A stretch of DNA of 64,000 nucleotides from Phytopseudomonas seleniipraecipitans (GCF_900102335.1 NZ_FNBM01000003.1:293005-357004), one strand, 5' to 3'; shown: positions 9,402 through 18,363, counted from the first letter of the stretch. Numbers and translations are program-made. Notes: generated from the letters alone by a model not told the origin.

Positions 9402-9943
9402 CCGCACCCGGCCGCTGCATCTCGGTGGTCGGCTGCTCGGGCGCCGGCAAGACCACGCTGTCGCGCCGCCTGGCGCAGCAGCTCGGTTATCGGCATGTGG
9501 AGCTGGATGCACTGTTCCACCAGCCGGGCTGGCAACCGCTTCCCATCGAGCAATTTCAGCAGGCGACCCGTGATGCGTTGCAGGGCGATGGTTGGATCGC
9601 AGAGGGCAATTATTCAGCCGTGCGCCCGCTGGTGCGTGAGCGTTCGGACATGGTCATCTGGCTGGATCTGCCACGCCATAAAGTGATGCGCCAGGTGATC
9701 TGGCGCACCCTGCGACGCCTGGCCTGCCGGGAAGAATTATGGAATGGCAACCGCGAACGCTGGAGCAACTTATTCAGGCTCGATCCGCACCAATCCATTC
9801 TGGCCTGGTCCTGGACGCGCCACCCGGTGTACCGACAGCGCTACGCCGAGGAAATGCGCAACGCGCCGCCATCGTGCCGGTATCTGCGCCTGCAATCATC
9901 ACAGGCCATCGACGCCTTTCTGGCGAGCCTGCCACCCCGTTAA
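9398..9943 (+). CDS. P-loop NTPase, adenylate kinase/topology-modulation (FlaR)-like
   Basis: The 181-residue protein has a Walker A motif GCSGAGKTT at residues 12-20, an LDAL.HQPGW segment after it, an EGNY motif near residue 70 and a hydrophobic strand MVIWLDLP. This pattern is typical of small nucleotide-kinase-like proteins annotated as adenylate kinase or DNA topology modulation protein FlaR. The true substrate is unknown. The GTG start overlaps the argH stop codon by GTGA, so it is translationally coupled to argH; I see no functional link to arginine synthesis. Confidence 0.75.
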   Translation: MTAPGRCISVVGCSGAGKTTLSRRLAQQLGYRHVELDALFHQPGWQPLPIEQFQQATRDALQGDGWIAEGNYSAVRPLVRERSDMVIWLDLPRHKVMRQVIWRTLRRLACREELWNGNRERWSNLFRLDPHQSILAWSWTRHPVYRQRYAEEMRNAPPSCRYLRLQSSQAIDAFLASLPPR

Positions 9944-9966
9944 ATCCTGTTTGAGAGTCTGCCGTA

Positions 9967-10446
9967 ATGCCCTTGAATATCCGCCCTGCAGTGCGCGAAG
10001 ACGCCGCTCTGATCCTGCGTTTCATTACCGACCTGGCCATCTATGAAAAGGCCGAGCATGAAGTCAAAACCGACGTCGCCGGCATCGAGAACAGCCTGTT
10101 CGCCGACGGAACCACCGCCCACGGCCTGATCTGCGAGTTGGATGGCGAGCCCATCGGCTACGCGGTGTACTTCTTCAACTACTCGACCTGGCTGGGTAAG
10201 CACGGCCTGTACCTAGAAGACTTGTACATCACTCCAGAGCAGCGCGGTGTCGGTGCCGGCAAGGCGCTGCTGCGCCACCTGGCCAAACTGGCGGTGGCGC
10301 GTGGTTGCGGTCGCTTCGAGTGGTCAGTGCTGGACTGGAACACGCCGGCCATCGACTTCTATGATTCCATCGGCGCCAAGCCGCAGAACGAGTGGATCGG
10401 CTACCGCCTGACCGGAGACGCCCTGAGCCAGTTCGCCGCTGGCTGA
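9967..10446 (+). CDS. GNAT-family N-acetyltransferase
   Basis: The 159-residue protein has a complete GNAT fold: N-terminal IRPAVREDAALI, the central YLEDLYITPEQRGVGAGKAL with the acetyl-CoA binding loop R/Q-x-x-G-x-G/A, and the C-terminal W.VLDWN.PAIDFYDSIGA. The ED(L)Y and VLDWN...FYDS motifs resemble the diamine (spermidine/spermine or thialysine) acetyltransferase subgroup, so an amine substrate is plausible. It follows the P-loop gene after 23 bases on the same strand and is convergent with the GST gene. Confidence 0.82.
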   Translation: MPLNIRPAVREDAALILRFITDLAIYEKAEHEVKTDVAGIENSLFADGTTAHGLICELDGEPIGYAVYFFNYSTWLGKHGLYLEDLYITPEQRGVGAGKALLRHLAKLAVARGCGRFEWSVLDWNTPAIDFYDSIGAKPQNEWIGYRLTGDALSQFAAG

Positions 10447-11112
10447 TCAGCCCTTGAAACGCGCCTGCATGTGGGCCATGAACGGCCCCATCGCCGCGTC
10501 CTTGTCGACCGCAATACGCTGCACGTTGGGGTTGCCGGCGAAACGTTCGAGCAGCGCTCGGGCTTGTGGCAAATCGGCCAGCAGGTCGATCTCGAACAGC
10601 TTGTGGGCGACGCCGGCCGCCAGGTCGATGCTATACAGAAAATACAGATCGGCCAGCGTCAGGCTATCACCTGCCACATAGGGCGCAAAACGCCCCAGAC
10701 GCTTGAGCGAATCGACACCGGCAAGCAGCTCTTCGCGGCTTTTAGCCAGAATTGCCGCATCGACCTGCATGCCGAAAAATGCCTGCGCATAGCAGGCTCG
10801 CGCAGGCAACTCGATATACAGCTCGATGTGCTTGGCAAGCTCGCGAACCCGCGCCTGCTCAAAGGCTCCTCCTGGCAGCAAGGCAGGACCCTGGCCCAGG
10901 CTCTCAACATACTCGAGAATCGCCGATGTCTCGCTGATATAGCCCACCTCGCACTGCAGCACCGGCACCTTGCCTCGCGGGCTGATGGCAAGAAATGCCT
11001 CGTCACGGGACGCGTAAACAGTGGCCTCCTCGAACGGCATGCCCTTTTCCAGCAGGGCGAGCTTGACCATGTTGTAGTAGTTACTGACCGCGAAACCGTG
11101 AAGTCTGAGCAT
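10447..11112 (-). CDS. Glutathione S-transferase family protein
   Basis: This protein of about 221 residues has an N-terminal thioredoxin-like domain (residues 1-77: MLRLHGFAVSNYYNMVKLAL, the cis-proline segment GKVPVL and the GSH-binding ETSAILEY) and an all-helical C-terminal domain ending near residue 215. A Ser or Tyr near residue 10-13 could activate glutathione. I start at 11112 because AGAGGA lies ten bases ahead and the sequence matches GST N-termini; a longer in-frame start at 11172 has no such site. Substrate is not predictable. Confidence 0.85.
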   Translation of the reverse strand: MLRLHGFAVSNYYNMVKLALLEKGMPFEEATVYASRDEAFLAISPRGKVPVLQCEVGYISETSAILEYVESLGQGPALLPGGAFEQARVRELAKHIELYIELPARACYAQAFFGMQVDAAILAKSREELLAGVDSLKRLGRFAPYVAGDSLTLADLYFLYSIDLAAGVAHKLFEIDLLADLPQARALLERFAGNPNVQRIAVDKDAAMGPFMAHMQARFKG

Positions 11113-11316
11113 GGATAGGTATCCTCTGAAGAGACCGGCGAAACACCGCTGGAAGGAGCACGCTAACTCCATTCATGGAGCTTTGCCATGGGCTTTTCCT
11201 GGCGGCTGGCTGCGGCCGCTCTGGGCTGCTACTCTGCGCCCGCCTCGGGCGCTCACTGCGCCGCATGCGGTAGCCTCTACCGCCCGGGTATCCCTACCAT
11301 GGACTGGAGTTACACC

Positions 11317-11559
11317 ATGAAGAACCTGTTCTTCTTCGACGCGATGCTCACCCCGAAAATCATCACCTTCGTCTACTGGCTGTTGCTGCTCAGCGTGGCA
11401 GTCAGCGGCCTGGGCATGATGTTCAGTGGTTACGGCAGTTTTCTCGGCGGCCTCGGCACCCTGATCGGCGGCGCCATCGGCGCGCGCATCTGGTGCGAGC
11501 TGATGATAGTGCTGTTCAAGATCCACGAAAACCTGCAGAAAATCGCCAACCGCGCTTGA
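11317..11559 (+). CDS. DUF4282 small membrane protein
   Basis: The 80-residue protein has two hydrophobic segments (about residues 12-34, TPKIITFVYWLLLLSVAV, and 42-62) and a conserved R.WCEL.IVLFKI.ENL.. ending, which is the DUF4282 pattern. Function is unknown; members are inner-membrane proteins. I chose ATG 11317 because GGAG precedes it and the family starts at this point; a longer open frame from 11188 has no site and poor composition. Confidence 0.75.
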   Translation: MKNLFFFDAMLTPKIITFVYWLLLLSVAVSGLGMMFSGYGSFLGGLGTLIGGAIGARIWCELMIVLFKIHENLQKIANRA

Positions 11560-11567
11560 GCAAGCTA

Positions 11568-11592
11568 GCCCGCGCACGTTGCATGCGCGGGC
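11568..11592. terminator. GC-rich hairpin between convergent genes
   Basis: GCCCGCGCA (11568-11576) pairs with TGCGCGGGC (11584-11592) over a seven-base loop. It lies between the convergent DUF4282 and GlcG/HbpS genes. There is no T-run on either side, so termination strength is doubtful. Confidence 0.4.
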
Positions 11593-11598
11593 GCTCTG

Positions 11599-12039
11599 TC
11601 AGCCGAGCGCGGCCGCGCCGGCCAGCGCCACCTGCCCGTCCTGAGTAGGATGCATGCCCGATACGCCGATGGCGCCGATGACCTTGCCGTCCTGCACCAG
11701 CGGTACGCCTCCTTCGAGCAGAATGGCGTTGTGCATCGACAGCAGCCGCAACGCCGCTCCACCGGTGGCCAGGGTTTCCTCGAAGCCCTTGGTCGAGCGC
11801 TTGAACAGGGCCGCCGTGGAAGCCTTCTTGATCGCCACGTCGACACTGCCCAGCGCCGCTTCATCGAGCTTGTGCAGCAGCACTAGGTGGCCGCCGCTGT
11901 CGGCCACGGCAATCACCATCGGCCAGCCATTGGCCTGAGCCTCACGCTGCGCAGCCGCTGCGACATGCTGCGCCTGCTCCAGGCCAATCGGCGCACCGTA
12001 GCTCAGCACGCCGGGGGCCAATGCGACAGGCATGCTCAT
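11599..12039 (-). CDS. GlcG/HbpS (DUF336) family protein
   Basis: The 146-residue protein shows the family pattern: A...A...A...G.PM.IAVAD.GGHLV...H.DEA..GS...A..KA.TAA.F.R.T, then GG.PL..DG..IGAIGVSG. HbpS of Streptomyces binds haem, and GlcG-type members occur in glycolate and other catabolic operons with no settled role. It is the last gene of the dgo/TTT operon and its start overlaps the SDR stop by four bases, so it is almost certainly co-expressed with sugar-acid catabolism. Confidence 0.85.
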   Translation of the reverse strand: MSMPVALAPGVLSYGAPIGLEQAQHVAAAAQREAQANGWPMVIAVADSGGHLVLLHKLDEAALGSVDVAIKKASTAALFKRSTKGFEETLATGGAALRLLSMHNAILLEGGVPLVQDGKVIGAIGVSGMHPTQDGQVALAGAAALG

Positions 12040-12815
12040 GGCATGGCCTGCCCGCCGTTGACGTCGAGCACCTGGCCGGTGATGTAGCCGCTGCAGGCGT
12101 GTGACGCAAGGAACAGGTAAGACGGCGCCATCTCGTCCGGGGTGCCAAAACGGCCCATCGGAATGGTGGTGCTTACTGCCGCGCGCGCGGCCTCGTCCTT
12201 GTCGGCGTGGAATGCGGTGTCCACGGTACCGGGTGAGACGATATTGAAACGGATGTTGGCTGGGGTGAACTCCCGCACCCAGTTGCGCTGGATGTTATGC
12301 AGCCAGGCCTTGGCTGCCGCGTACAGGCTGGCACCCGGACCACCGCCACCGTGGGCGGCGATCGAGCCGGTGGTGATCACCGCGGCGCTCTGCCCGCTGG
12401 CCTCGGCCGATGCGCGCAGATGGGGAATGGCCTCGCGAGTGACCATCAGCGCCGAACGCAGGTTGACGTCGGTCATGGCGTCGAAGAAGGCATCGTCGAT
12501 GCTTTCCAGGCCACGACGTTCCAGCAGCGCCCCGGCGTTGTTGATCAGCACATCGATGCCGCCGAAGCGCTCGACGAATGCCGCGACGGTGGCCACACAG
12601 GCCTCGGTCTTGCCGAGGTCGCCGGCGAAGAACGCGGCCTGGCCGCCATCGGCCGACAGCTCGCTGAGCAGCGTATCGAGGTTGGCCGGCGTGTTGCGTG
12701 CGGTGATGCCAACGTGGGCGCCCAGCTTGGCGAAGGCGCGGGCAGTGGCCAGGCCGATACCGAGGGTAGAACCGGTGATTAGAACGCGCTTGCCGCGCAG
12801 GTCGTTGAACGTCAT
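12036..12815 (-). CDS. Short-chain dehydrogenase/reductase (SDR)
   Basis: About 259 residues with the classical SDR features: cofactor motif TGSTLGIG near residues 14-21, NNAG near 90-93, catalytic Ser in TTGSIAAHG, YAAAK active-site motif, and a C-terminal YITGQVLDVNGG. The Arg in TARN after the second strand suggests NADP(H), but this is not certain. I start at 12815 because AGAGGA lies nine bases upstream and the ATG overlaps the tctA stop; a start at 12824 would sit directly on the ribosome site. It probably oxidises or reduces the sugar or sugar acid handled by this operon. Confidence 0.88.
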   Translation of the reverse strand: MTFNDLRGKRVLITGSTLGIGLATARAFAKLGAHVGITARNTPANLDTLLSELSADGGQAAFFAGDLGKTEACVATVAAFVERFGGIDVLINNAGALLERRGLESIDDAFFDAMTDVNLRSALMVTREAIPHLRASAEASGQSAAVITTGSIAAHGGGGPGASLYAAAKAWLHNIQRNWVREFTPANIRFNIVSPGTVDTAFHADKDEAARAAVSTTIPMGRFGTPDEMAPSYLFLASHACSGYITGQVLDVNGGQAMP

Positions 12816-14350
12816 AGGGTGCATTCCTCTTTACGATGAGCAGGGGATTCAGGGGTGATACCGGCACGGCGCTTGAGCAGGCGCAACAGCACCGGCAGCA
12901 TCCACAAAGACAGGGTAATGATGGCCAGCGCCAGCGAGACCGGGCGTTCGAAGAACACCATCAGGTCGCCCTGGGCACGCATCATCGAGGTGATGAACGT
13001 TTCCTCGAGCATCGGCCCGAGGACGATGCCGAGAATCATTGGTGCCAGCGGAAAACCGTTCTCTTCCATGAAGAAACCGATGATGCCGAAGGCAAGAATG
13101 ATGACGATGGCGAACAGGGTGTTTTCCACCGCGAAGGCACCGACCATGGAGAACGCGAGGATCACCGGCATGAGCATGCTCTGCGGCACCTGCAGCACCC
13201 GTTTGAACAGCTTGATAGCGAGGAACCCGAACGGAATCAGCAGGATGTTGGCGAGCAGGAACGCCAGGAACACCGCGTTGATCATGTCGGCGTTTTCGGT
13301 AAAGATCGTCGGTCCCGGATTCAGCCCCTTCATGAACAGCACGCCAATCACGATCGCGGTGAGCGAGTCGCCGGGAATGCCGAACACAGTGGCCGGAATG
13401 AAACTGCCACCCACCGCCGCGTTGTTGGCCGCCGTGGCCGGGACGATCTTGGCCATGTTGATCTCGTCCTCGGTAGGCCGCTTGGCCGCGGCGCGCTTGG
13501 ACATTGCATAGGAAATGTACGCCGCCACATCAGCGCCAGCGCCCGGCAAAATGCCCACCAGCACCCCCACGAACGAACCCTGAACAACGCCAGCCTTGTA
13601 TTTGAAGATGTCGCGCAGCGCCTGCAGCAGCATGGGTTTCTGCGGCACCAACGCGGCCTGTCGGGAGTTGCCGGTGCGGCTGTTACGAGTGCAGAAACGC
13701 AGGATTTCCGCGACGGCGAACAGACCGATGATCACCGGAATGAACCCCAGGCCGCCGAGCAGATCGGCATTGCCGAAGGTGAAGCGCGACTCGCCGGATA
13801 CCGGGTCCAACCCGACGCTGGCCACCAGCAAACCGAGCAACAGCGACACGGCGCCTTTGACGGGTGAACTGTCGGACACCGCAATGGCGGCCGTCAGGCC
13901 CATACAGGCCAGCCAGAAATATTCGAACGAGCTGAAGTTGAGGGCAAATTCGGCAAGAAACGGGGCGCAGAGAATCAGCGCCAACACGCCCACGCTGCCA
14001 CCGATGGCCGAGCTCACCGCACTCATGCTCAGTGCGTACTCACCCAGGCCGCGCTGCGACAGGCCATAGCAGGGCTCGGTGTAAGCAGCGGAGGCCGGAG
14101 TGCCGGGCATGCGCATGTAAACCGCCGGCAGGTCACCGGAGAAGATCGCCATGGCGGCCATGGTGACAATGGCGGCAATCGCCGGCACCGGGTCCATGAA
14201 AAAGGTCACCGGCACCATCAGCGCCACCGCCATGCTGGCAGTGAGGCCGGGAATGGCACCGACGAACAACCCGTACAGCGCGGCGATCACCATCACTGCC
14301 AGGACTTCGAAGGTCATGACCATGCCGAATGCATTGATTATCGCTTCCAC
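12812..14350 (-). CDS. TctA-family large membrane subunit of a tripartite tricarboxylate transporter
   Basis: About 512 residues with roughly 11-12 hydrophobic segments. It contains the TctA signatures G.IPGLTASMA.AL..P near the N-terminus, FSGDLPAVYMRMPGTPASAA, and in the second half GILPGAGADVAAYISY and AANNAAVGGSFIPATVFGIPGDS. TctA forms the sodium-coupled transport channel with TctB, fed by the periplasmic receptor TctC. The GTG at 14350 has GGGAGG six bases upstream and follows the tctB stop by two bases; a longer frame lies within tctB and was rejected. Confidence 0.93.
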   Translation of the reverse strand: MEAIINAFGMVMTFEVLAVMVIAALYGLFVGAIPGLTASMAVALMVPVTFFMDPVPAIAAIVTMAAMAIFSGDLPAVYMRMPGTPASAAYTEPCYGLSQRGLGEYALSMSAVSSAIGGSVGVLALILCAPFLAEFALNFSSFEYFWLACMGLTAAIAVSDSSPVKGAVSLLLGLLVASVGLDPVSGESRFTFGNADLLGGLGFIPVIIGLFAVAEILRFCTRNSRTGNSRQAALVPQKPMLLQALRDIFKYKAGVVQGSFVGVLVGILPGAGADVAAYISYAMSKRAAAKRPTEDEINMAKIVPATAANNAAVGGSFIPATVFGIPGDSLTAIVIGVLFMKGLNPGPTIFTENADMINAVFLAFLLANILLIPFGFLAIKLFKRVLQVPQSMLMPVILAFSMVGAFAVENTLFAIVIILAFGIIGFFMEENGFPLAPMILGIVLGPMLEETFITSMMRAQGDLMVFFERPVSLALAIITLSLWMLPVLLRLLKRRAGITPESPAHRKEECTL

Positions 14351-14352
14351 GA

Positions 14353-14841
14353 TCAGCCTCCCAGGTAGCCGGTGAGAAAGCCCATGGGCAATTGCACGCT
14401 CATCACCTGCTGAAAAAACAGGTAGAGAAACAGCGTGACCAGTATCGCGGTGACCCAAGACAGCAGTGGGCGGCCACTGAAGCGCTGGCAGAGCACGCCG
14501 ATCAGCAGCACACCGCAAACCAGGAAGCCGGCGTGTTCGACCACGGCGATGAACACCGCGACCAGCAGCGGCACCAGCACGATGTTGACTACCCGCTCGC
14601 GATCACGCAGCCAGGGCCCGGCTTGTACCAGCCAGAAGCCGCTTTGCTGGGCCAGCGCCAGGCGCATGCCCTTGATCAACAGGATCGCGCCACAGACCGC
14701 CAGCAGGCTGCCGATGATCGACGGAAAGAAGCCGGCGCCGTATTGGAAGAACGGCGAGGTTTTCATCTGCTGGCCGTGCAACAGAACACCCAGCCCGAGC
14801 AGAGTGAAGAGCACCCCGAGGGTGATGTCGCTGAATTTCAT
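14353..14841 (-). CDS. TctB-family small membrane subunit of a tripartite tricarboxylate transporter
   Basis: The 162-residue protein has four hydrophobic segments (about residues 7-23, 38-60, 82-112 and 125-148) and the family feature FFPSIIGSLLAVCGAILL. It pairs with TctA in the inner membrane. AGGAG precedes the ATG by eight to nine bases. It lies between tctC and tctA in the usual C-B-A order. Confidence 0.88.
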   Translation of the reverse strand: MKFSDITLGVLFTLLGLGVLLHGQQMKTSPFFQYGAGFFPSIIGSLLAVCGAILLIKGMRLALAQQSGFWLVQAGPWLRDRERVVNIVLVPLLVAVFIAVVEHAGFLVCGVLLIGVLCQRFSGRPLLSWVTAILVTLFLYLFFQQVMSVQLPMGFLTGYLGG

Positions 14842-14897
14842 GCTGTGCGCTCCTGTCGATCAGCAACACCGCCCGCGGGCGCGGGCGGCTGCGCCGG

Positions 14898-15914
14898 TTA
14901 AGGATTGAGCTTGCCGATCAGGGCCTGAACGTCCCGGGTGTGCTGTTCCAGGTACTGCCCGAAGGCTTCGGCATTGCGCCACTGCGGACGGAAGCCACGG
15001 GCTTCCATTTCCTTGCGCCATTCGGGGTCGTTGTAGATTTTCTCCAAGGTCGTTTCGAGCTTGACCTTGATGTCATCCGGCAGGCCGGCAGGCGCCACCA
15101 GAGCACGAAACGAGCCCAGCTCCAGATCCAGTCCGGTTTCTTCTTTCAGGGTCGGCACGTCCGGGTAGGCGGCCTGACGCTCGGAGCCGAACACCGCCAG
15201 GCTGCGCACCTTGTTCGAGCGCAGCAGCGCGTCGGCCTCGGGCAGCGAGCACGGCACGAAGTCGACGCCACCGGCCGCCAGGTCCTGCATCGCCGCAGCG
15301 GCGCCCTGCCCCGGGATCATGCGGACTTTCTGCAGGTCGACCTGCCAGGCGTCGAGCAGCCCGGCCACGGCCATCGGCCAGGAGCCACCGCAACCGCCAG
15401 CGCAGGCAATGGTGTACTTGGCAGGGTCGGCTTTCAGTGCATCGAGCGCCTGGCGCAGGCTGGTGAAGGGCGAATCGGTATTGACCTGAAAACCGGCCAG
15501 GTCGAAGTTGTACTGGCCGATGGGCGTGAAGTCGCTGGCCTTGAAATCGGCCTGGCCCATCTCCTTGTAGTGGGCGTAGTTGAACAGGATGCCCAGGGTG
15601 TAGCCGTCAGCCTTGGAGCTGATGATCTTCTGGAGGCCGACGACGCCACCGCCCTGCCCCAGGTTGATCACATTGAACTGCTGGCCAAGCTCCTGCTTGA
15701 GGTACTTGGACAGGATCCGCGCGGTGCCATCGGAACCGCCGCCGGCGCCCGCAGGCACGATGATGCTAACCGGTCGGCTCGGCCATTCAGCGGCCATCGC
15801 TGGCATTGCTAGGCCTAGCGCCAGGGTCAGTGCGGCCAGCTTGCAGCCGGCGCGGCTCAGCAGTTTGCCGAGGGTGGAAGACTGCGACATGCGGGGTGCA
15901 TGGTTAATGAGCAT
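14898..15914 (-). CDS. TctC/Bug-family periplasmic solute receptor
   Basis: The 338-residue protein has a signal peptide ending near PAMAAEWPSRPV and the Bug-family hallmarks IIVPAGAGGGSDGTAR, where the GGG loop contacts a carboxylate, and ADGYTLG. It captures an organic acid in the periplasm and delivers it to TctAB. Bug receptors bind diverse acids, so the ligand cannot be read from sequence; the operon suggests a sugar acid. The start at 15914 has AAGGAG nine bases ahead; a second ATG eight residues in is possible. Confidence 0.9.
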   Translation of the reverse strand: MLINHAPRMSQSSTLGKLLSRAGCKLAALTLALGLAMPAMAAEWPSRPVSIIVPAGAGGGSDGTARILSKYLKQELGQQFNVINLGQGGGVVGLQKIISSKADGYTLGILFNYAHYKEMGQADFKASDFTPIGQYNFDLAGFQVNTDSPFTSLRQALDALKADPAKYTIACAGGCGGSWPMAVAGLLDAWQVDLQKVRMIPGQGAAAAMQDLAAGGVDFVPCSLPEADALLRSNKVRSLAVFGSERQAAYPDVPTLKEETGLDLELGSFRALVAPAGLPDDIKVKLETTLEKIYNDPEWRKEMEARGFRPQWRNAEAFGQYLEQHTRDVQALIGKLNP

Positions 15915-15975
15915 AACGAGCTCTCCTTTTATTATTGTCGAGTACGGCTGTCATGTTGATCGGGTGCAGCGAATC

Positions 15976-16599
15976 TCAGTGTTGTGTTGCCCTCCAGGCG
16001 GCCACGAAGGCCTTGCCGTTTTCGCCCACGTCGGCGGCGCTCATGCCCGGCTTGTACAGCGCCGAACCGAGCCCGAAGCCACTGGCGCCCGCGTCGACGT
16101 AGGCGGCCATACCGGCGGGCGTAATGCCACCAACCGGCAGCAAGGCGATATCTCGCGAGAACACCGCGCGCCAGGCCTTGACGATCGACGGGTTGAACTG
16201 CTCGGCAGGAAACAGCTTGAGCACCTGCGCACCGGCCTCAAGCGCGGCGAAGCCTTCGCTCGGCGTGGCGACACCCGGCGAGCTGAACAGCCCAGCGCGG
16301 CGTGTGGCGCGGATCACCTCGGGGTTGCAGTTGGGCGATACGATCAGCCGCCCACCGGCCTGGGCCACTTCCTCGACCTGCCCGGTGCTGAGCACAGTGC
16401 CAGCGCCAACCAGGGCGTTATCCCCCAGCTCGGCGGCCAGCAAACGGATGCTCTGCAACGGTTGCGGGGAATTGAGCGGAATCTCGATCAAGCGGAAGCC
16501 GGCTTCATACAATGCCAGGCCGACGGGCACGATCTCCTGGGGCGTAACACCGCGCAGGATGGCAATCAGCGGCAATTGCTGCAGATAGGAATCAGACAT
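15976..16599 (-). CDS. dgoA: 2-dehydro-3-deoxy-6-phosphogalactonate aldolase
   Basis: The 207-residue protein is a KDPG/KDPGal-type class I aldolase. It has LIAILRGVTPQE at the N-terminus, GFRLIEIPLNSPQPLQSI (the LNSP form is typical of the galactonate enzyme), GAGTVL, a SPNCNPEV region and LKLFPAEQF with the Schiff-base Lys. It splits 2-keto-3-deoxy-6-phosphogalactonate to pyruvate and glyceraldehyde 3-phosphate. The start at 16599 has GAGGA nine bases upstream and overlaps the end of dgoK. Confidence 0.92.
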   Translation of the reverse strand: MSDSYLQQLPLIAILRGVTPQEIVPVGLALYEAGFRLIEIPLNSPQPLQSIRLLAAELGDNALVGAGTVLSTGQVEEVAQAGGRLIVSPNCNPEVIRATRRAGLFSSPGVATPSEGFAALEAGAQVLKLFPAEQFNPSIVKAWRAVFSRDIALLPVGGITPAGMAAYVDAGASGFGLGSALYKPGMSAADVGENGKAFVAAWRATQH

Positions 16600-17569
16600 G
16601 CAAAGCATTCCTCGATGTAGGGGTGGGCATCACGTTGACCAGGCCGGCGGCGCCGGCCAGGTGCCAGAGGCCAGCGACTCCGGCGTTTTCCAAGGTGCGC
16701 ACTGAAGTGACGCCGAAGCGCAGCAGGGCCAGGCGATAGCGCTCGCACAGCTGTGCATCGCCAATCAGTACCAACGGTGGGCAGACGCCACCGACGAGGC
16801 CGGCGAGCACGCTGCGCAGCTCCTCACCAATCAACAGGCCGGATAGGTAGTCCAGGCTTTCGGCCGCGGTCAGGCGCCCGGTGAGCAACAAGCTACGGGT
16901 GCTGAACAGGCGAGCGGATACGCCTTCAGCGGCGCTGTCTCGGGCCGCGTCGAGGCCGCGATAGAACGCGTCGTCGCTGCGTTCACTGCCCTGTTCACGT
17001 GCCGGGCGGCCGAGAATCGAATGGTCACGCAGCACCGCGAACAGCTCACCGGTCATGTGCGTAGCGAAGTGACTGATCGCGCCGTCGCGCACCGTCACCC
17101 ATTTGCTGTGGGTCCCGGGCAATACCAGCAAGGTGTTGTCGCATAGCTCGGGCGCCAGTTGCAGGGCGCCGAATACTTGGGTTTCTTCGCCGCGAATCAC
17201 GTTGGGCAGCGCGCTGGCGTCGAGCACACCTGGCACCAGATGCAAGGTACCGCAGGCGGTATCTAGCGCCAGCAGCCCATCGACCAGATCGTTCGCCGTA
17301 GCGGGGCAACGTGCGTAAGGCACTTCGCGCCAGCCTTGGCGGCTGCCGATCATGCCGCACGCCAGCGCCGGCAGGCCCGGCCATTTCTGGCACCAGTCAC
17401 CGACCAGCTCCGCATAGGCGCGGGCGAAGTCGCCGTCGGGGGTGTGCTGGATGCCCCAGGGCCGGTGCAGGGTAGCCAAGACCTGACCGCCGTCACCCAG
17501 CAGATAGGCTCGTAGCGATGAGGTGCCCCAGTCGAGGGCAATCAGCGTCGGCGCGCAGCGTTCGGTCAT
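16592..17569 (-). CDS. dgoK: 2-dehydro-3-deoxygalactonokinase
   Basis: The 325-residue kinase has the N-terminal phosphate-binding motif ALDWGTSSLRAYLL, the central ACGMIGSRQGWREVPYARCPA and the LPGTHSKWV motif of the DgoK family. It phosphorylates 2-keto-3-deoxygalactonate for cleavage by the neighbouring aldolase. Its start overlaps the iclR stop by ATGA and its end overlaps dgoA, so the three genes form one translationally coupled unit. A galactonate dehydratase, which would supply the substrate, is not in this operon. Confidence 0.93.
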   Translation of the reverse strand: MTERCAPTLIALDWGTSSLRAYLLGDGGQVLATLHRPWGIQHTPDGDFARAYAELVGDWCQKWPGLPALACGMIGSRQGWREVPYARCPATANDLVDGLLALDTACGTLHLVPGVLDASALPNVIRGEETQVFGALQLAPELCDNTLLVLPGTHSKWVTVRDGAISHFATHMTGELFAVLRDHSILGRPAREQGSERSDDAFYRGLDAARDSAAEGVSARLFSTRSLLLTGRLTAAESLDYLSGLLIGEELRSVLAGLVGGVCPPLVLIGDAQLCERYRLALLRFGVTSVRTLENAGVAGLWHLAGAAGLVNVMPTPTSRNALHV

Positions 17570-18363
17570 GAGGCACTCCAGCCCAATTCATGGGAAATGG
17601 CCATGGCACACGCCGTCACATCCGGGCGCAACTCGTGCAGCCGGGCTTCCGGCATATAAGGGATCGCGCTGGCAACACTCAGCGCGGCGACAATCTGCCC
17701 ACTGGCATCGCGCACCGGCGCGGCGACGCAGCGCACGCCGAGTTCGTTCTCTTCCAGATCAAAACTGAAACCGCCTTCGGCATAGCGGTTCATCAGGCTG
17801 CGGAAGTCTTCCCACGCGGTGAATTCTTCGCGCAGACCGGACTGCCCAGCGCGGCGCTGCAAGCCCTGCTCGTAGAGGTCCCGCCACTGCGCTTCAGGCA
17901 GATCAAGCATCAGCGACTTGCCAATGCCGGTCAGTGCCAGTGGCATGCGCAGGCCGATTCGCGAACGCATCTCCAGGCCGCGACTGCTCGGCAGCTTCTC
18001 GATGTAGAGCACATCGCCGTCGTCGCGCACGCCGAGGTGCACGGTGTCTTGCGTGAGCCGCGCCAGCGCTTCCAGATGGGGGCGCGCCACGTTCGCCAGT
18101 GGCATCTGTGCGCGGGCTTTGTAGCCCAGCTCGATGAGTTTGGGACCGAGCTGATAGCCACCGTTACTGCCACCGATGGCGCGCAGATAACCTGCCTGCA
18201 CCAATGCGGCGATCAGCCGATGGGTAGTGCTGCGCGTGCAGCCGATGGTCGCGCCGATGTCGACCAGGCTGCTGGCACCCTGGGCAACGGCGTCGATTAC
18301 AGCCAGGCCCCTGAACAGCGCCTGGGCACCCGTGGGTGCGTGATTGTTGTTTTTATCGGGCAT
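17566..18363 (-). CDS. IclR-family transcriptional regulator
   Basis: About 265 residues: an N-terminal winged helix-turn-helix (residues 12-75, including STTHRLIAALVQAGYLR) and a C-terminal effector-binding domain with GIGKSLML and the final AALSVASAIPYM. This is the IclR architecture. The ATG at 18363 has AGGAGA six bases upstream. It is the first gene of the operon and probably represses it until a pathway intermediate binds. An inverted repeat 34-57 bases ahead of its start is a likely operator. Confidence 0.9.
   Translation of the reverse strand: MPDKNNNHAPTGAQALFRGLAVIDAVAQGASSLVDIGATIGCTRSTTHRLIAALVQAGYLRAIGGSNGGYQLGPKLIELGYKARAQMPLANVARPHLEALARLTQDTVHLGVRDDGDVLYIEKLPSSRGLEMRSRIGLRMPLALTGIGKSLMLDLPEAQWRDLYEQGLQRRAGQSGLREEFTAWEDFRSLMNRYAEGGFSFDLEENELGVRCVAAPVRDASGQIVAALSVASAIPYMPEARLHELRPDVTACAMAISHELGWSAS

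Noticed and set aside
12815..12824. SDR start at ATG 12824
   Set aside because: The ribosome site would directly touch this ATG; ATG 12815 has proper spacing and overlaps the tctA stop.
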